DNA of 64,000 nt from CAVPMW01 sp963706515 (GTDB lineage: Bacteria > Chloroflexota > Anaerolineae > Anaerolineales > UBA4823): NCBI GenBank assembly GCA_963706515.1, contig CAVPMW010000008.1:236859-300858 (forward strand). The letters are read 5' to 3'. Each line of letters begins with the position of its first letter. Positions within the stretch are counted from its first letter, which is position 1. This document shows, piece by piece, positions 18,627-28,165 of the stretch. The notes under the pieces are model-generated. The model saw only the letters and a program-made list of their open reading frames with translations, was not told the origin of the DNA and did no database searches. Made by a program: the position numbers and the translations under genes.

Positions 18627-18722
18627 ATCTACCTCCTATCGACCTGAAGGAGAATCTGGAGCCTCTAACTCCCGGTTGGGGATATCGGCTCTTTATTGCG
18701 CTTAATTCTAATTGAAATTTAA

Positions 18723-18775
18723 GCAATTCGCCGATAGAAATTTTATTCTCGCCTCATCAGCATACAGCGAATTGC
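18723..18775. repeat. IR-bounded element, family P3 copy 1
   Basis: 53 bp with ends GCAATTCGC and GCGAATTGC. A sister copy at 35167-35218 shares the ends and part of the centre. It is followed after four bases by a P4 unit. Confidence 0.75.
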
Positions 18776-18779
18776 ATTG

Positions 18780-18832
18780 AAGTAAACCCATTTTGAGTTG
18801 CCAGTCTTTTCATAAACTTAGTTGAGTTTACA
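18780..18832. repeat. IR-bounded element, family P4 copy 1
   Basis: 53 bp from AAGTAAACCC to GAGTTTACA. It matches the 29158-29212 copy through most of its length, including the central GAGTTGCCAGT and CTTAGT blocks. Confidence 0.75.
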
Positions 18833-18986
18833 TTGCTCTCCGCCTCCTCTCGCAAAAAGCCAATCTTAAGAGATCCAATAAAAGATAATTAGCCGCACCA
18901 TTTTAGGCTACAATTGACCCCATACTCGCTGAATTGATCGCGATAACCTGGAGGCAGGCAGTCCTTTTGCCTTATCCTGAGAGTAA

Positions 18987-19638
18987 ATGTTTACAGAAGA
19001 TTATGTTTTACGCATGATCAGCCTGGCAACCGCTGCTCTGGCTCAGGCGCTCGGCTTGAAGGCGGCAGGGAAGCTCGTCGAGGCGCGCCAGGTCCTGGAA
19101 GGGTCTTTGGAAGAGCTCCTGGGAATCCCGCCGCGTTTGCTCCCGTACCTGGAAGAAGATAACCTGTTCCAGGCAGTCTCGAGCCAGCGCGCGCCTGACC
19201 AGGAACGCACCCGGATCACTGCGGAATTATTAGAACTGTATGGAAATATCCATGGCGAGATGGGGTCAACTGCCGAAGAAACCCGGTTGTTGCACAACGC
19301 ACTGCTGCTTTATCTGGAATCATATCTGAGCCGGGAAGCTTCCCCGGAGATGGAGCACTCTGAGGCGATCGATCAGCTCGTTCAAAAGCTTCCCCCGGGA
19401 TCGTTTTCCAGATTCAGCTTTGTTCTCACTATTTCAATACTATGAGCTGACCGGTCGCTACAGGCAAGCTTTACTCATTCTTGACCGCTTGAAAGAGTCC
19501 AGCGGGCAGACGACCGAGCTGGATGATGAGTACCTCCAGTTTTACCGCAGGTTATCTGCCGTCGATCCTGCCCGCTTGCAAGCCGGCGGGATTGAATACC
19601 ACTGGCTGCTGAGCCAGATGAATCAAGCGAATCCGTAA
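18987..19638 (+). CDS. Uncharacterised helical protein (DUF6483-like), frameshifted
   Basis: About 216 residues, alpha-helical. The first part (YVLRMISLATAALAQALGL, ARQVLEGSLEELLGIPP) and second part (LFQYYELTGRYRQALLILDR, LDDEYLQFYRRL) resemble a TPR-like fold. The frame changes near 19415-19440. I tentatively associate it with DUF6483; function unknown. Confidence 0.6.
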
Positions 19639-19747
19639 AACGGGAAACAGCAGCCGTGCTTGGCAGCAGTAACTCGATACAGATGTAGAGATACTTTCAG
19701 CCTATTACACAGCTCAACCTGTTATTATCTGAGAGAAGAGTGAACCG

Positions 19748-20710
19748 ATGAAAAAAAAGGAAATAGGCATACTCATGCTTGCCGGCGCAGCGGCTGGAGT
19801 AAGCAGCGCGGTGGCTGCGCAGGTTGCCATGCGCTACAAACGCGATCTGAGGAACGCAACTATCCGCGTTGCTGCTTCCAGCAAGATCGTGCAAACCGCA
19901 TTAGGTCCGGTGGAATATTTCGAGCACGGTGCCGGAACCCCGGTTTTGATATTACACGGAGCCGGTGGAGGATACGACCAGAGCCGGATGATTGCCTGGC
20001 AGATTGGAGGTCCCTACCGCTTCATCTCGATCTCGCGCTTCGGCTACCTGAGGTCGCCGATCCTGGGCGACGGCTCACCAGCGGCGCAGGCAGACGTGTG
20101 TGCAGCCCTGTTCGACGAGCTGAAGATTGATAAAGCGGTCGTGGTCGGCGCTTCTGCCGGGGGACCGTCTGCGCTTACCTTCGCTCTGCGCTTCCCCGAG
20201 CGGACCCTGGCGCTGGTATTGATCAGCGCCGTTACCCGCTCGATCAAATCCCAGCCAAATATGTTGATCCACATTGGCCGCGCCGTCTACTCATCCGATT
20301 TCCTGACCTGGCTTACGTTCAAGGGGCTGCGCACCCAGCTGTTAAAAGCGCACGGGTTGAATCCTGCGGCGGCTTACCGGATGGACGAAGTCGACCGCCA
20401 GTTCGTACAGGCATTTTTACTGACCGGTCTGCCTTCCCGGTCGCGCCGGGCTGGCACCAGCCATGATTTTGAACAGATAATCGGTTTGGCGGAAATACCG
20501 CTTGAAAAAATCCAGCCGCCGACCTTAATCGTCCATGCTGCCGACGATGTCCTCGTGCCCATCGCCCACGCACTGAATGCAGCGCAGCATATCCCCAACG
20601 CTCATTTCATCCCACTCCGCAGAGGTGGGCACTTGTTGTTCGGGCAGCACCAGAAGCTGCGCGAAGAGGCTTCTGAATTCTTTGCGAGCCTCACCTCAGG
20701 GAATGGATGA
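19748..20710 (+). CDS. Alpha/beta hydrolase, membrane-anchored
   Basis: 320 residues. A hydrophobic N-terminus precedes an alpha/beta hydrolase fold: oxyanion segment LILHGAGGG, nucleophile Ser in VVVGASAGGPSA, acid Asp in HAADDVLVP, and His in RRGGHLLFG. Substrate unknown (ester or related). First gene of a three-gene overlapping operon. Confidence 0.88.
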   Translation: MKKKEIGILMLAGAAAGVSSAVAAQVAMRYKRDLRNATIRVAASSKIVQTALGPVEYFEHGAGTPVLILHGAGGGYDQSRMIAWQIGGPYRFISISRFGYLRSPILGDGSPAAQADVCAALFDELKIDKAVVVGASAGGPSALTFALRFPERTLALVLISAVTRSIKSQPNMLIHIGRAVYSSDFLTWLTFKGLRTQLLKAHGLNPAAAYRMDEVDRQFVQAFLLTGLPSRSRRAGTSHDFEQIIGLAEIPLEKIQPPTLIVHAADDVLVPIAHALNAAQHIPNAHFIPLRRGGHLLFGQHQKLREEASEFFASLTSGNG

Positions 20711-21402
20711 CCCCCACTCTGCTGGCTGTAATCATCGTCGGGGGGATCACCGCGATCTTCGCGGTAACCCTCGGTCTATTTTTCTACAAGGCGCGCCAGG
20801 TTCAATCTTTCTGGCTTAAGCTGCCCGTCCTGGGCTTCAGACCGATTACGGCGCCAGAGCCGGAGCTGCAAGACCGCCTTTCCAACCTGACGGGTGGCGG
20901 TGAGGCGCTTAATATAAATTTACTCGATCGCGGCGCATATCGCCTGTACCTTTTCCAGGTTTTACGAGTCGATCCATCGGGTGAAGAGATTCCCGAAGCT
21001 CCTTTCGCCGCTTCCATCCGCTCTGGCGATCTGGTACTCCCCCGCTTTTGCCTGCTCCCCTGCCAGGAGGACGACCTGCCCGCGGAAAGGCTTTCCAGCC
21101 TTACCATGGTTATATCCAGCCAGCGCCTGCAGCCTCTGCCGTGCCCCGGTTTTCCGGAGCTGGAATCTCGTTTTGCCCTCTACGCAGCCTCGCCGCCCGC
21201 TGCGGGTGATTTTTTCACGGCATCCCGGCTGGAGCGCTTAGCGCAGCCCGCCGGAGCCTGGTACCTGCAGGGAGAAGCTGATCTGCTGATCTTCGAGCGC
21301 TTGAGCCTGCAGGAGGGCACACTCAGCGACGACGCCCGTCTACAGGCAGCGATCGCTGATGCTGGCGAGCTGTTTGGCATTTTTGGGAAGGCAACGCCTT
21401 GA
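20707..21402 (+). CDS. Uncharacterised single-span membrane protein
   Basis: 231 residues, with a membrane helix at about 4-27 and a mixed alpha/beta soluble part with no motif I recognise. Overlaps the hydrolase stop by four bases and is itself overlapped by the CocE-like gene, so translation of all three is coupled; a role as accessory to the flanking hydrolases is a guess. Confidence 0.7.
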   Translation: MTPTLLAVIIVGGITAIFAVTLGLFFYKARQVQSFWLKLPVLGFRPITAPEPELQDRLSNLTGGGEALNINLLDRGAYRLYLFQVLRVDPSGEEIPEAPFAASIRSGDLVLPRFCLLPCQEDDLPAERLSSLTMVISSQRLQPLPCPGFPELESRFALYAASPPAAGDFFTASRLERLAQPAGAWYLQGEADLLIFERLSLQEGTLSDDARLQAAIADAGELFGIFGKATP

Positions 21403-23246
21403 AATCAGCGCCCGCCGGCTTACCTTTCGATCCAACTTTCCGCATTGCCCCGCTCTATAAGGGTTTCGAGGTTGATTCACTTTACCTGCCGGTGCCGGAC
21501 GGGGCTCGCCTGGCTATCGAAGTGCTCCTGCCTGCCGGGCGACCAGCCGGAACCCGGCTGCCCACCATTCTTTTCCAGACGCGGTATTGGCGGGCAATCG
21601 AATTGAAAATCCCATTCAAATATTTTTTCCGGAAAGGCAGTAATCCTCACCCGATCACCGGTAAAATGAATTCATTCTTCAGCAGCCGGGGGTTTGCCCT
21701 GGTCTGTATGGATGTGCGCGGGACTGGCGCTTCCTTTGGTAACTCTCACTATCCCTGGGAGCCGGTTACCCTCGAGGATGCCTGCCAGGTATTGGATTGG
21801 ATCACAGCCCAGTCCTGGTCCAATGGATGTGTGGCTGGAATGGGCGTTTCTTACCTGGGGAGGACTGCAGAGATGCTCCTGGCTACCGGTCACCCCGCAG
21901 TTAAGGCGGTAGTCCCCATGTTCAGTCATACCGACCCTTACCTGGATATCGCCTATCCTGGCGGGGTTTTCAACCAGCGTTTTATTGAAGCCTGGGATTC
22001 GATGAACCGTGAGCTGGACGACAACCAGGTTCCTGAAGCTGCCGGAAGTTTGAGCAGGCTGGCTGCAAGGGGAGTTTTGCCAGTAAGGGGTAGTGCAGGC
22101 CGCCCAGAGCTGGAGGCTGCAGTGCAGGAACATCAGCGCAATCATTATGCATTTCAGGTTGCGCGCTTCATCAAGTTTCGGGATGAACAACACCCCATGG
22201 TAGACGTTGCCGTGGATGACCTGGGAATCCAGGCTTACCATGAGGCAATCCTGCATTCACCCGGGGTCAGCTACGGTTGGGGGAGCTGGCTGGACGGCGG
22301 TACTGCCAACACGGTGCTGCAGCGCTTCGCCGCCTACCCGGGCGCGGTGCGGGCGTGCATCGGCGCATGGAATCACGGCGGAACGATGCAGGCGGATCCA
22401 TTCTTCCCCCGGCGCAGTCGACCGCATCCCTCGCTCGAGGAGCAGTGGGATGAGATCGCTGCCTTTCTCAGCCAGTATATGCAGCCAGGCGAGATTGCCA
22501 GTGAAGCTGAGAAAACCTTGTATTATTACGTCCTCGGAGCAGGTATCTGGCAGAAGTCCTCTACCTGGCCCCCTGCAGGCGTGACCAGCCAGCGCTGGTT
22601 TCTCCGCTCCCAGGGCGAGCTGGGGCTCCAGGCTGAGCAGGGAAGGACTGCTCCGGCGGTTTACCGGGTCGATTTCGAGGCGACCAGCGGGCTCGAGAAC
22701 CGCTGGTGGGAGCTGAATGCGACCCGCAACGAAACCGTCAGATATCCGGACCGGGCAGCGGCCGATCGCCGTCTGCTGTGCTTTACTACCCCTCCTCTCG
22801 AAGCTGATGTGGACATCCTGGGCTACCCACTGCTCAGGCTGTATGTAAAGGCAAATTTGCCTGACTTAGCATTTATTGCTTACCTGGAGGACGTATCACC
22901 AGGAGGGCGCGTTACCTACATCACCGAAGGAGAATTGCGCGCCCTCCATCGCAGGGTCAGCCCGGCTGCCAACGCTAACCATACGCCGGTCCCATACCAT
23001 ACCTACCGCCAGGCTGACGCCCAACCGCTCGTGCCGGGTGAGACGGCTGAGATCATCTTCGCGCTGCAGCCGACCGCCGTGCGGATCCTCAAAGGGCACG
23101 CCGTGCGCCTGGCAATTGCCGGGCATGACCGGGATACCTTCCTGCGCATACCGGAAGAGGGTTTCCCCGAATATGAGCTCAGCTTAACGGGGGACCAAGC
23201 TTCATTTATAGACCTGCCCGTCAGGCCGGTTGCCTCACCGGCGTGA
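21399..23246 (+). CDS. CocE/NonD-family hydrolase (X-Pro dipeptidyl-peptidase-like)
   Basis: 615 residues from TTG 21399, which overlaps the previous stop (TTGA). The N-terminal alpha/beta hydrolase has VCMDVRGTGAS, nucleophile Ser in AGMGVSYLGR and the downstream cap; the C-terminal part (YPLLRLYVKANLPDLAF, HRVSP region) is the jelly-roll X-Pro peptidase C-domain. Family members cleave esters, acyl-amino acids or X-Pro peptides. No signal peptide, so probably cytoplasmic. Confidence 0.88.
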   Translation: MKSAPAGLPFDPTFRIAPLYKGFEVDSLYLPVPDGARLAIEVLLPAGRPAGTRLPTILFQTRYWRAIELKIPFKYFFRKGSNPHPITGKMNSFFSSRGFALVCMDVRGTGASFGNSHYPWEPVTLEDACQVLDWITAQSWSNGCVAGMGVSYLGRTAEMLLATGHPAVKAVVPMFSHTDPYLDIAYPGGVFNQRFIEAWDSMNRELDDNQVPEAAGSLSRLAARGVLPVRGSAGRPELEAAVQEHQRNHYAFQVARFIKFRDEQHPMVDVAVDDLGIQAYHEAILHSPGVSYGWGSWLDGGTANTVLQRFAAYPGAVRACIGAWNHGGTMQADPFFPRRSRPHPSLEEQWDEIAAFLSQYMQPGEIASEAEKTLYYYVLGAGIWQKSSTWPPAGVTSQRWFLRSQGELGLQAEQGRTAPAVYRVDFEATSGLENRWWELNATRNETVRYPDRAAADRRLLCFTTPPLEADVDILGYPLLRLYVKANLPDLAFIAYLEDVSPGGRVTYITEGELRALHRRVSPAANANHTPVPYHTYRQADAQPLVPGETAEIIFALQPTAVRILKGHAVRLAIAGHDRDTFLRIPEEGFPEYELSLTGDQASFIDLPVRPVASPA

Positions 23247-23320
23247 GCTCACCGGATCGGAATTTTATATGATCGCTCAAAATCGGAGGATGTAGACATA
23301 CCTCGCATGGACCCGCTGCT

Positions 23321-23746
23321 ATGAGGTCATTTCGCATGCGTACATTGCTGTGGCTTTGCCTGCTGGGGCTGATCATCCTGGCAGCCTGCTCGCCCGAGCT
23401 GCGCCCCACACCTGCCTGGGGAGTGCTGAGCGGGCATGTGAGCATTGGTCCGCTCTCGCCTGTCGAGCGCCTGGATGTCCCCACAGCCACACCTGCGCCA
23501 GAGCTCTACGCACCTTGGAGAGTGGTAATCTACAACCCGGATATGAGTAAGGAAATCGCCCGGGTCGAGATGGGGACGCAGGGGAATTACGCCGTCGAGC
23601 TGCCGCCGGGCAAATACCAGGTAGATATCATTCACCTCGGCATAGTTGGGAGTATAGCACGGGGCGTCAACCTTCCTGCACAAGTTGAGATCCGCAGCGG
23701 CGAGACCACCTCATTGGATATCGAAATCGATACGGGCATCCGCTAA
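23321..23746 (+). CDS. Small lipoprotein with carboxypeptidase-regulatory-like fold
   Basis: 141 residues: signal peptide with lipobox ILAACS, Pro/Thr linker, then a beta-sandwich (GNYAVELPPGKYQVDI, VEIRSGETTSLDIEID) like the prealbumin/carboxypeptidase regulatory domain. Outer-face lipid-anchored; ligand unknown. Confidence 0.75.
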   Translation: MRSFRMRTLLWLCLLGLIILAACSPELRPTPAWGVLSGHVSIGPLSPVERLDVPTATPAPELYAPWRVVIYNPDMSKEIARVEMGTQGNYAVELPPGKYQVDIIHLGIVGSIARGVNLPAQVEIRSGETTSLDIEIDTGIR

Positions 23747-23786
23747 AATATTGGATGCCAGCAGATTGAAATTAGGAGGATGCTTC

Positions 23787-24146
23787 ATGGAAGAGAAAAA
23801 AGGTTCTCCAACCACAGTCGATGAATACATCGCGCAGTTTCCGGAAGACGTTCAGCGTATTTTGGTAAAAATTAGGGTGGTGATAAAAGACTCGGCTCCC
23901 GAAGCAGTGGAAAAAATAAGCTACAGCATGCCCGCTTATTTTCTAAACGGCGGGCTGGTCTGGTTCGGCGCATACAAACGCCATATCGGATTTTATCCCA
24001 GGACGTCTGGGATGCTTGCCCTGCCAGAGCTTTCTGCCTATAAAGGGACGAAGGGCTCAGTCCATTTTCCGTTGGATCAACCTATGCCCTATGATTTAAT
24101 CAGCAAAATCGTGAAGGTCAGGGTTGCAGAAAACCTGAATAAATAA
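23787..24146 (+). CDS. DUF1801 / YdhG-like protein
   Basis: 119 residues from ATG 23787, which has AGGAGG eight bases upstream. Seen: TVDEYIAQFPEDVQRILVKIR, EKISYSMPAYFLNG, VWFGAYKRHIGFYP and KGSVHFPLDQPMPYDLI, the DUF1801 (Fe-S chaperone frataxin-like fold) pattern. Function not established. Confidence 0.9.
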   Translation: MEEKKGSPTTVDEYIAQFPEDVQRILVKIRVVIKDSAPEAVEKISYSMPAYFLNGGLVWFGAYKRHIGFYPRTSGMLALPELSAYKGTKGSVHFPLDQPMPYDLISKIVKVRVAENLNK

Positions 24147-24156
24147 CTAAAATTGG

Positions 24157-25026
24157 TCAGGTGATGATCCAGGTCGGAACCCAGAAGGCACCCAGGTGCA
24201 GGACGTAGCGGACATAGAGGGTGCCGAGCAGCAGCACTACCCCAAAAGCGATCAGCAGGAAATCGTACCAGTGGTAGAAGGTCATTGCTACCCAGGTACG
24301 CTTGTTCAACCCAAAACAGCGCAGGTCCATCGCATTGGTAATATCCTCACCGGCTAGGATCGAGCCGATGGTAACTGGCACCACCAAGGGCGCGATGCGT
24401 CGCACCTGTGTGATCAGCCCGCCCTCGACCCGCTCGAGCTCGAAGCCGCGCGCCCGCTGGGCATCCAAAGTTGTCTTGAAGTCACGACCCAGGGTAGGCA
24501 CATAACGGAAAGCCAGGTCCATAGCATATGCGAAGCGATCCGGCAACCCCAGCCCGTGGAAGGTAAATCCGTACAGTTTTGGGTCCATGGAATAGGGGAT
24601 GATCAGGAAAATGGAAGAAATCGAGATAATGCGCACAGCCTGGCACAGCGCAAACCACAACCGCTCAATAGACAAGTTGAAGTGGACGGTCCAACCCACC
24701 CGCGGGAAGGTATATGACCAGGAGACCAGCTCATGACCGGGTCCGCTGACGATCCCTGCGGCGCCTGCGCTGGTGATGATGGTGTTAACCACGATCATCA
24801 TCGTCATCAGGAACAGGACAAAAGTCCAGCCGCGCCGGGTTTCGCGGAATGGGGTGCGCGCCAGTGAATACCAGAAAGCGGCGATGGTGAAGAATACCAG
24901 CAGGAAGCGCAGGTCCCAATATTGGGTGACGGAGAAGAGGAAAAGCAGGGAAAAGATCCAGCGCGCTCGCGGATCGATTTTCTCCATCGGGCTGTTGCGA
25001 ACGTGGAAGGGCCAGGTGACCAGCAT
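24157..25026 (-). CDS. ECF transporter T component (EcfT)
   Basis: 289 residues, five or six membrane helices and the coupling region RYVPTLGRDFKTTLDAQRARG, with the first Ala-Arg-Gly motif intact and the second appearing as LRCFG. EcfT couples the ATPases to the substrate-binding S protein. Last gene of the DUF62-ecfAA-ecfS-ecfT operon, separated from ecfS by 73 bases containing a hairpin. Confidence 0.9.
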   Translation of the reverse strand: MLVTWPFHVRNSPMEKIDPRARWIFSLLFLFSVTQYWDLRFLLVFFTIAAFWYSLARTPFRETRRGWTFVLFLMTMMIVVNTIITSAGAAGIVSGPGHELVSWSYTFPRVGWTVHFNLSIERLWFALCQAVRIISISSIFLIIPYSMDPKLYGFTFHGLGLPDRFAYAMDLAFRYVPTLGRDFKTTLDAQRARGFELERVEGGLITQVRRIAPLVVPVTIGSILAGEDITNAMDLRCFGLNKRTWVAMTFYHWYDFLLIAFGVVLLLGTLYVRYVLHLGAFWVPTWIIT

Positions 25027-25049
25027 ATGCGTATAGCAAAAGATTGCTA

Positions 25050-25080
25050 CAATCCAGGCAGGTTCAACCTGCCTGGATTG
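25050..25080. terminator. 15-bp perfect hairpin between ecfS and ecfT
   Basis: Arms CAATCCAGGCAGGTT (25050-25064) and AACCTGCCTGGATTG (25066-25080). On the minus strand it lies in the ecfS-ecfT gap without a following T tract; on the plus strand TTAAATTTTT follows. It may lower ecfT expression or protect the upstream message. Confidence 0.55.
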
Positions 25081-25099
25081 TTAAATTTTTCCAAAAAGG

Positions 25100-25648
25100 T
25101 CAGCGCCCGCTCCTCGTGATGACCGCATCGTAAGCCACCATCAGGATCGGGACCAGGATCAAGCCCCAGATCAGGTTGGTGATCACGGCGGGTAGGAAAT
25201 TAATCGTGAAAGTAGTTGCCAGGCTCACGCCCGAGACCCAAATCTCGGAGAGCGAGGCCACACCCATCCCGACCAGCACTCCCACGACGACCATGCCCTC
25301 GGCCTTGAGAATGCTTTTCCCATCCTTATAACTGGTGATCTGGTTTGCAATGAGACCGGTGAAAAAGCCCATCAGACCGTTGCCAATATCCCACCAGATA
25401 TAAAATCCGTACCCGGAGAGCAGGTCGGCAATGATGTTACCCAGGAAACCGGTGATAAAACCGACGATCGGACCAAATGCGATACCGAAGAACATCGGTA
25501 TCGCCACCGCTGGTCGCACACTGACGTTCGCGGCTGCAGGGATTTGCAGGATGTTGGTAGACCAGGAAAGGATGCCGTACAGCGCAGCACCAATCGCGGA
25601 ATACACCACCTCGCGCGTGCCGTATAACCAAAGCGATTTCTTTTGCAT
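25100..25648 (-). CDS. ECF transporter S component
   Basis: 182 residues with about six helices: YSAIGAALYGILSW, AVAIPMFFGIAFGPIVGF, FLGNIIADLLSG and the C-terminal NLIWGLILVPILM. This matches small-molecule S components of the riboflavin-type family (PF07155-like). The substrate cannot be read from sequence. The operon begins with two SAM-hydroxide adenosyltransferases, so a nucleoside or methionine-cycle compound is a reasonable hypothesis. Confidence 0.85.
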   Translation of the reverse strand: MQKKSLWLYGTREVVYSAIGAALYGILSWSTNILQIPAAANVSVRPAVAIPMFFGIAFGPIVGFITGFLGNIIADLLSGYGFYIWWDIGNGLMGFFTGLIANQITSYKDGKSILKAEGMVVVGVLVGMGVASLSEIWVSGVSLATTFTINFLPAVITNLIWGLILVPILMVAYDAVITRSGR

Positions 25649-25749
25649 GTCTCCTTACTCCCTTCTGGACTTGAGAATTCGGATAGGATTACGATCCTGA
25701 CCACACATAATAACACCCTGATCCGTCAGGTAGTTTCACCTCCTGTGAC

Positions 25750-27376
25750 TTATTTCGAAAAATTGGCAAGCTCATCCGCCCGCAGGAACTTGCCCGTCTT
25801 GGGGAGCATCTCCAGGTTCAAGCGCAGCAGGCTGGTTGGCAAGACCCGGCAGCGCTGCAGCTCCGCCTCGTCTGCCAGCACCTCCTGCGGCGGGCCATCC
25901 GCAAGGATGCTGCCGCCGTACAGGAGCAGGATGCGGTTGGCGTAGATCACTGCCAGGTCGACATCGTGGGTGATGAACAGCACTGCGTCGAAGCCGGGCA
26001 TCTGCAGGATCGCATCCATGAAGGACATGTAATTCCAGTAATCCTGTCCGGCGGTCGGCTCGTCCATCATTAATATTCGCGAGCGCATCGCCAGCACTGC
26101 AGCTATTGTCACTCGCTTCTGCTGCCCGAAGGACAGCCCCAGCGGCGGGCGGTCGAGCTCGCTCTCCAGATGGACGGTATGGATGGCGATATCCACATTT
26201 TGCTCGATCGTCTTTGGATCGAACCTCAGGTTTTTCGGGCCGAAGGCAAGCTCCTCGCGCACGCTCGGGGCAAAGAGCATATGCGAGGGACTCTGGAATA
26301 CATAACCGATCGTATGGGCTGCCTGCGCAACCGTTATCTTGCGGGTATCTTTCCCTTCGAGCAGGACGCGTCCCTGGGTCGGTTTGAGCAATCCCAGGGC
26401 ATGTTTCACCAGGGTGGTCTTGCCTGCTCCATTGTGACCCAGGATGGCGATAACGTCCCCCTGGCGGACCTGGAAATTGACCCCCTGGAGCACTCTGGGC
26501 TGGTCGGACGCGTAGCGGAACTCCACATTTTCGAAGGAGACCAGGTCTGCGCCCTGTGGAAGCGGGCTGCAAGCGTGGCTGGAAGCGGGTCGCGGGCTGG
26601 TTTTGGGCGCGGGCGAGCACTGCTTGTGCAGGCAGCTTGATGAAATGGTAATCGACGGCTCCAAGCAGGCCGTTTGCGTCGCCGTAATAGACCTGCTCGC
26701 CGTTTTCCAGATACAGGACGGAATCGGGTTGGATGGATAGGACGTCTTCTACCCGGTGCTCGACGATCAGGACCGCGATCCCTTCATCTGCCAGCCAGCG
26801 AAAGGATTGCAAGGCTTCGTGTGCCGACGCCGGGTCGAGGCTCGCCAGGGGCTCGTCGAGGAGAAGCAGGCGCGGCTGCATGACCAGCACCCCTGCCAGG
26901 GCGACCTTCTGCTTCTCACCGCCTGAGATCGAGAAGGTTTCCCGGTCGCGCAGCTCACTGAGACCCAGATAGCTCAATGTCCCGTCGATACGCTGCAGGA
27001 TTTCATCGCGCGGCACTCCCAGGTTTTCCAGTCCGAATGCGACTTCGTTGATAACGTATGAGCCAACGATCTGGCGCTCTGGGTCCTGCAGCAGCGTGCC
27101 GATCGATTGAGAGAGCTCAGCCATGCTCATCTCACGTGCGGAGCGACCGAAAACGCAAATCTCACCGTCCATCTCGCCGTGATAGGTGTTCGGGATCAAC
27201 CCATTGATGCACCTCATCAAGGTTGTTTTTCCGCAGCCGCTCGCACCGGCGATCAGCATCACCTCTCCCGGCTGCACGCTGAAAGATAGATCGCGGATGG
27301 CTGGCTCTTCCCGGCTCTGGTAGCGAAAGGTCAGGCCGTCAATCTTTAAGGCTGGAGTGGGGGCGGCGTCGCTCAT
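25750..27376 (-). CDS. Fused double ECF ATPase (EcfA1-EcfA2), frameshifted
   Basis: About 541 residues with two ABC ATPase domains. First: Walker A GASGCGKTT, Q-loop LLQDPERQ, signature SISGGEKQK, Walker B LLLLDEPLAS. Second: GHNGAGKTT, FQSPSHM, LSFGQQKRV, ILMMDEPTAG. Q-loops and order are those of energy-coupling-factor ATPases. The frame changes near 26560-26590 in the linker. The ATG overlaps the stop of the second DUF62 gene (ATGA), so the genes are coupled. Confidence 0.9.
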
Positions 27377-28165
27377 GGCTCGGTCAGTACCTCCAGGGTG
27401 TCGCCGACCGCTGCTTTCAGTAAAAGGGCTGCGCTGCCATTCACCTGTGCGATCGTCAGCAGCCCGCTGCTGTCGCGCACCGCCAGCAGCTCTCCGGGCT
27501 GTCCTGAACCGAACGTCTCTGCCAGGCCGCGTATCTCCGCCTCGCCGATCCGCACTGTAAGCTGCTCCGGATGGACGAGCCGCTCGACGGGCAGATCCGT
27601 CGCCAGGTTGCCAAAATGGTCGATGTGCAGGATGTGCGCCTGCCAGCCTGTTCCCGCCTGCTGCGGTTGCGGGATAACCAGGCGAACGGGATCGAGCAGG
27701 GGCGTGCCCAGGTCAGAGAGGGGTACACCGTTTGCCAGGTGAGCAGCAACCGGAGAGAATACATCCCGCCCATGGAAAACCCGGCTGACCTGCGACAGCC
27801 AGAAGCGTGGTTGGTCAAGCTCGACCCACTCTATTTGCCAGCCATTTTGCTCGCCGCGCTCCACCACGAGTGTGAACAGTCCATTATCTGGACCGACGAA
27901 ATATTGGTCGCCAACCCGCCCCGCCAGGCCTCGCCGCCGGGTACCGACGCCAGGGTCCACCACAGCCACGTGGATGCTCCCCGCCGGAAAATACCGGGTA
28001 GACCGCCAGAGGAGCAAGGCGCCCTCCAGGATATCCTGCCGCGGCGATATCGTGGCTGAGGTCAGCGATACATGCCTGAGGGGCGATCCGCCAGATCACT
28101 CCTTTGAGCACGCCGGCTTCGTGATCGCCGGAGCCAAAATCGGTCGTCAGGGTGATTACGGTCAT
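27373..28165 (-). CDS. SAM hydroxide adenosyltransferase (DUF62), second copy, frameshifted
   Basis: About 263 residues. The family cleaves S-adenosylmethionine with water to adenosine and methionine and is homologous to the fluorinase/chlorinase. Seen: N-terminal ITLTTDFGSGDHEAGVLKG, VAVVDPGVGTRRRGLA (Asp and Arg of the catalytic triad), VGPDNGLFTLV, RVFHGRDVFSPVAAHLANG (His), C-terminal HIDHFGNLATDL and QVNGSAALLLKA. The break is near 28025 where DISPRQD-type sequence is disrupted. Starts inside the stop of the first copy. Confidence 0.9.

Larger units (their letters stand above)
18627..18986. other. Divergent intergenic region with two paired repeat units
   Basis: 360 bases between the starts of the bactofilin-like gene and the 18987 gene. 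Contains the repeat units at 18723-18775 and 18780-18832. A GGCTACAAT box near 18907 could be a -10 for the plus-strand gene. No ORF of note. Confidence 0.6.
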
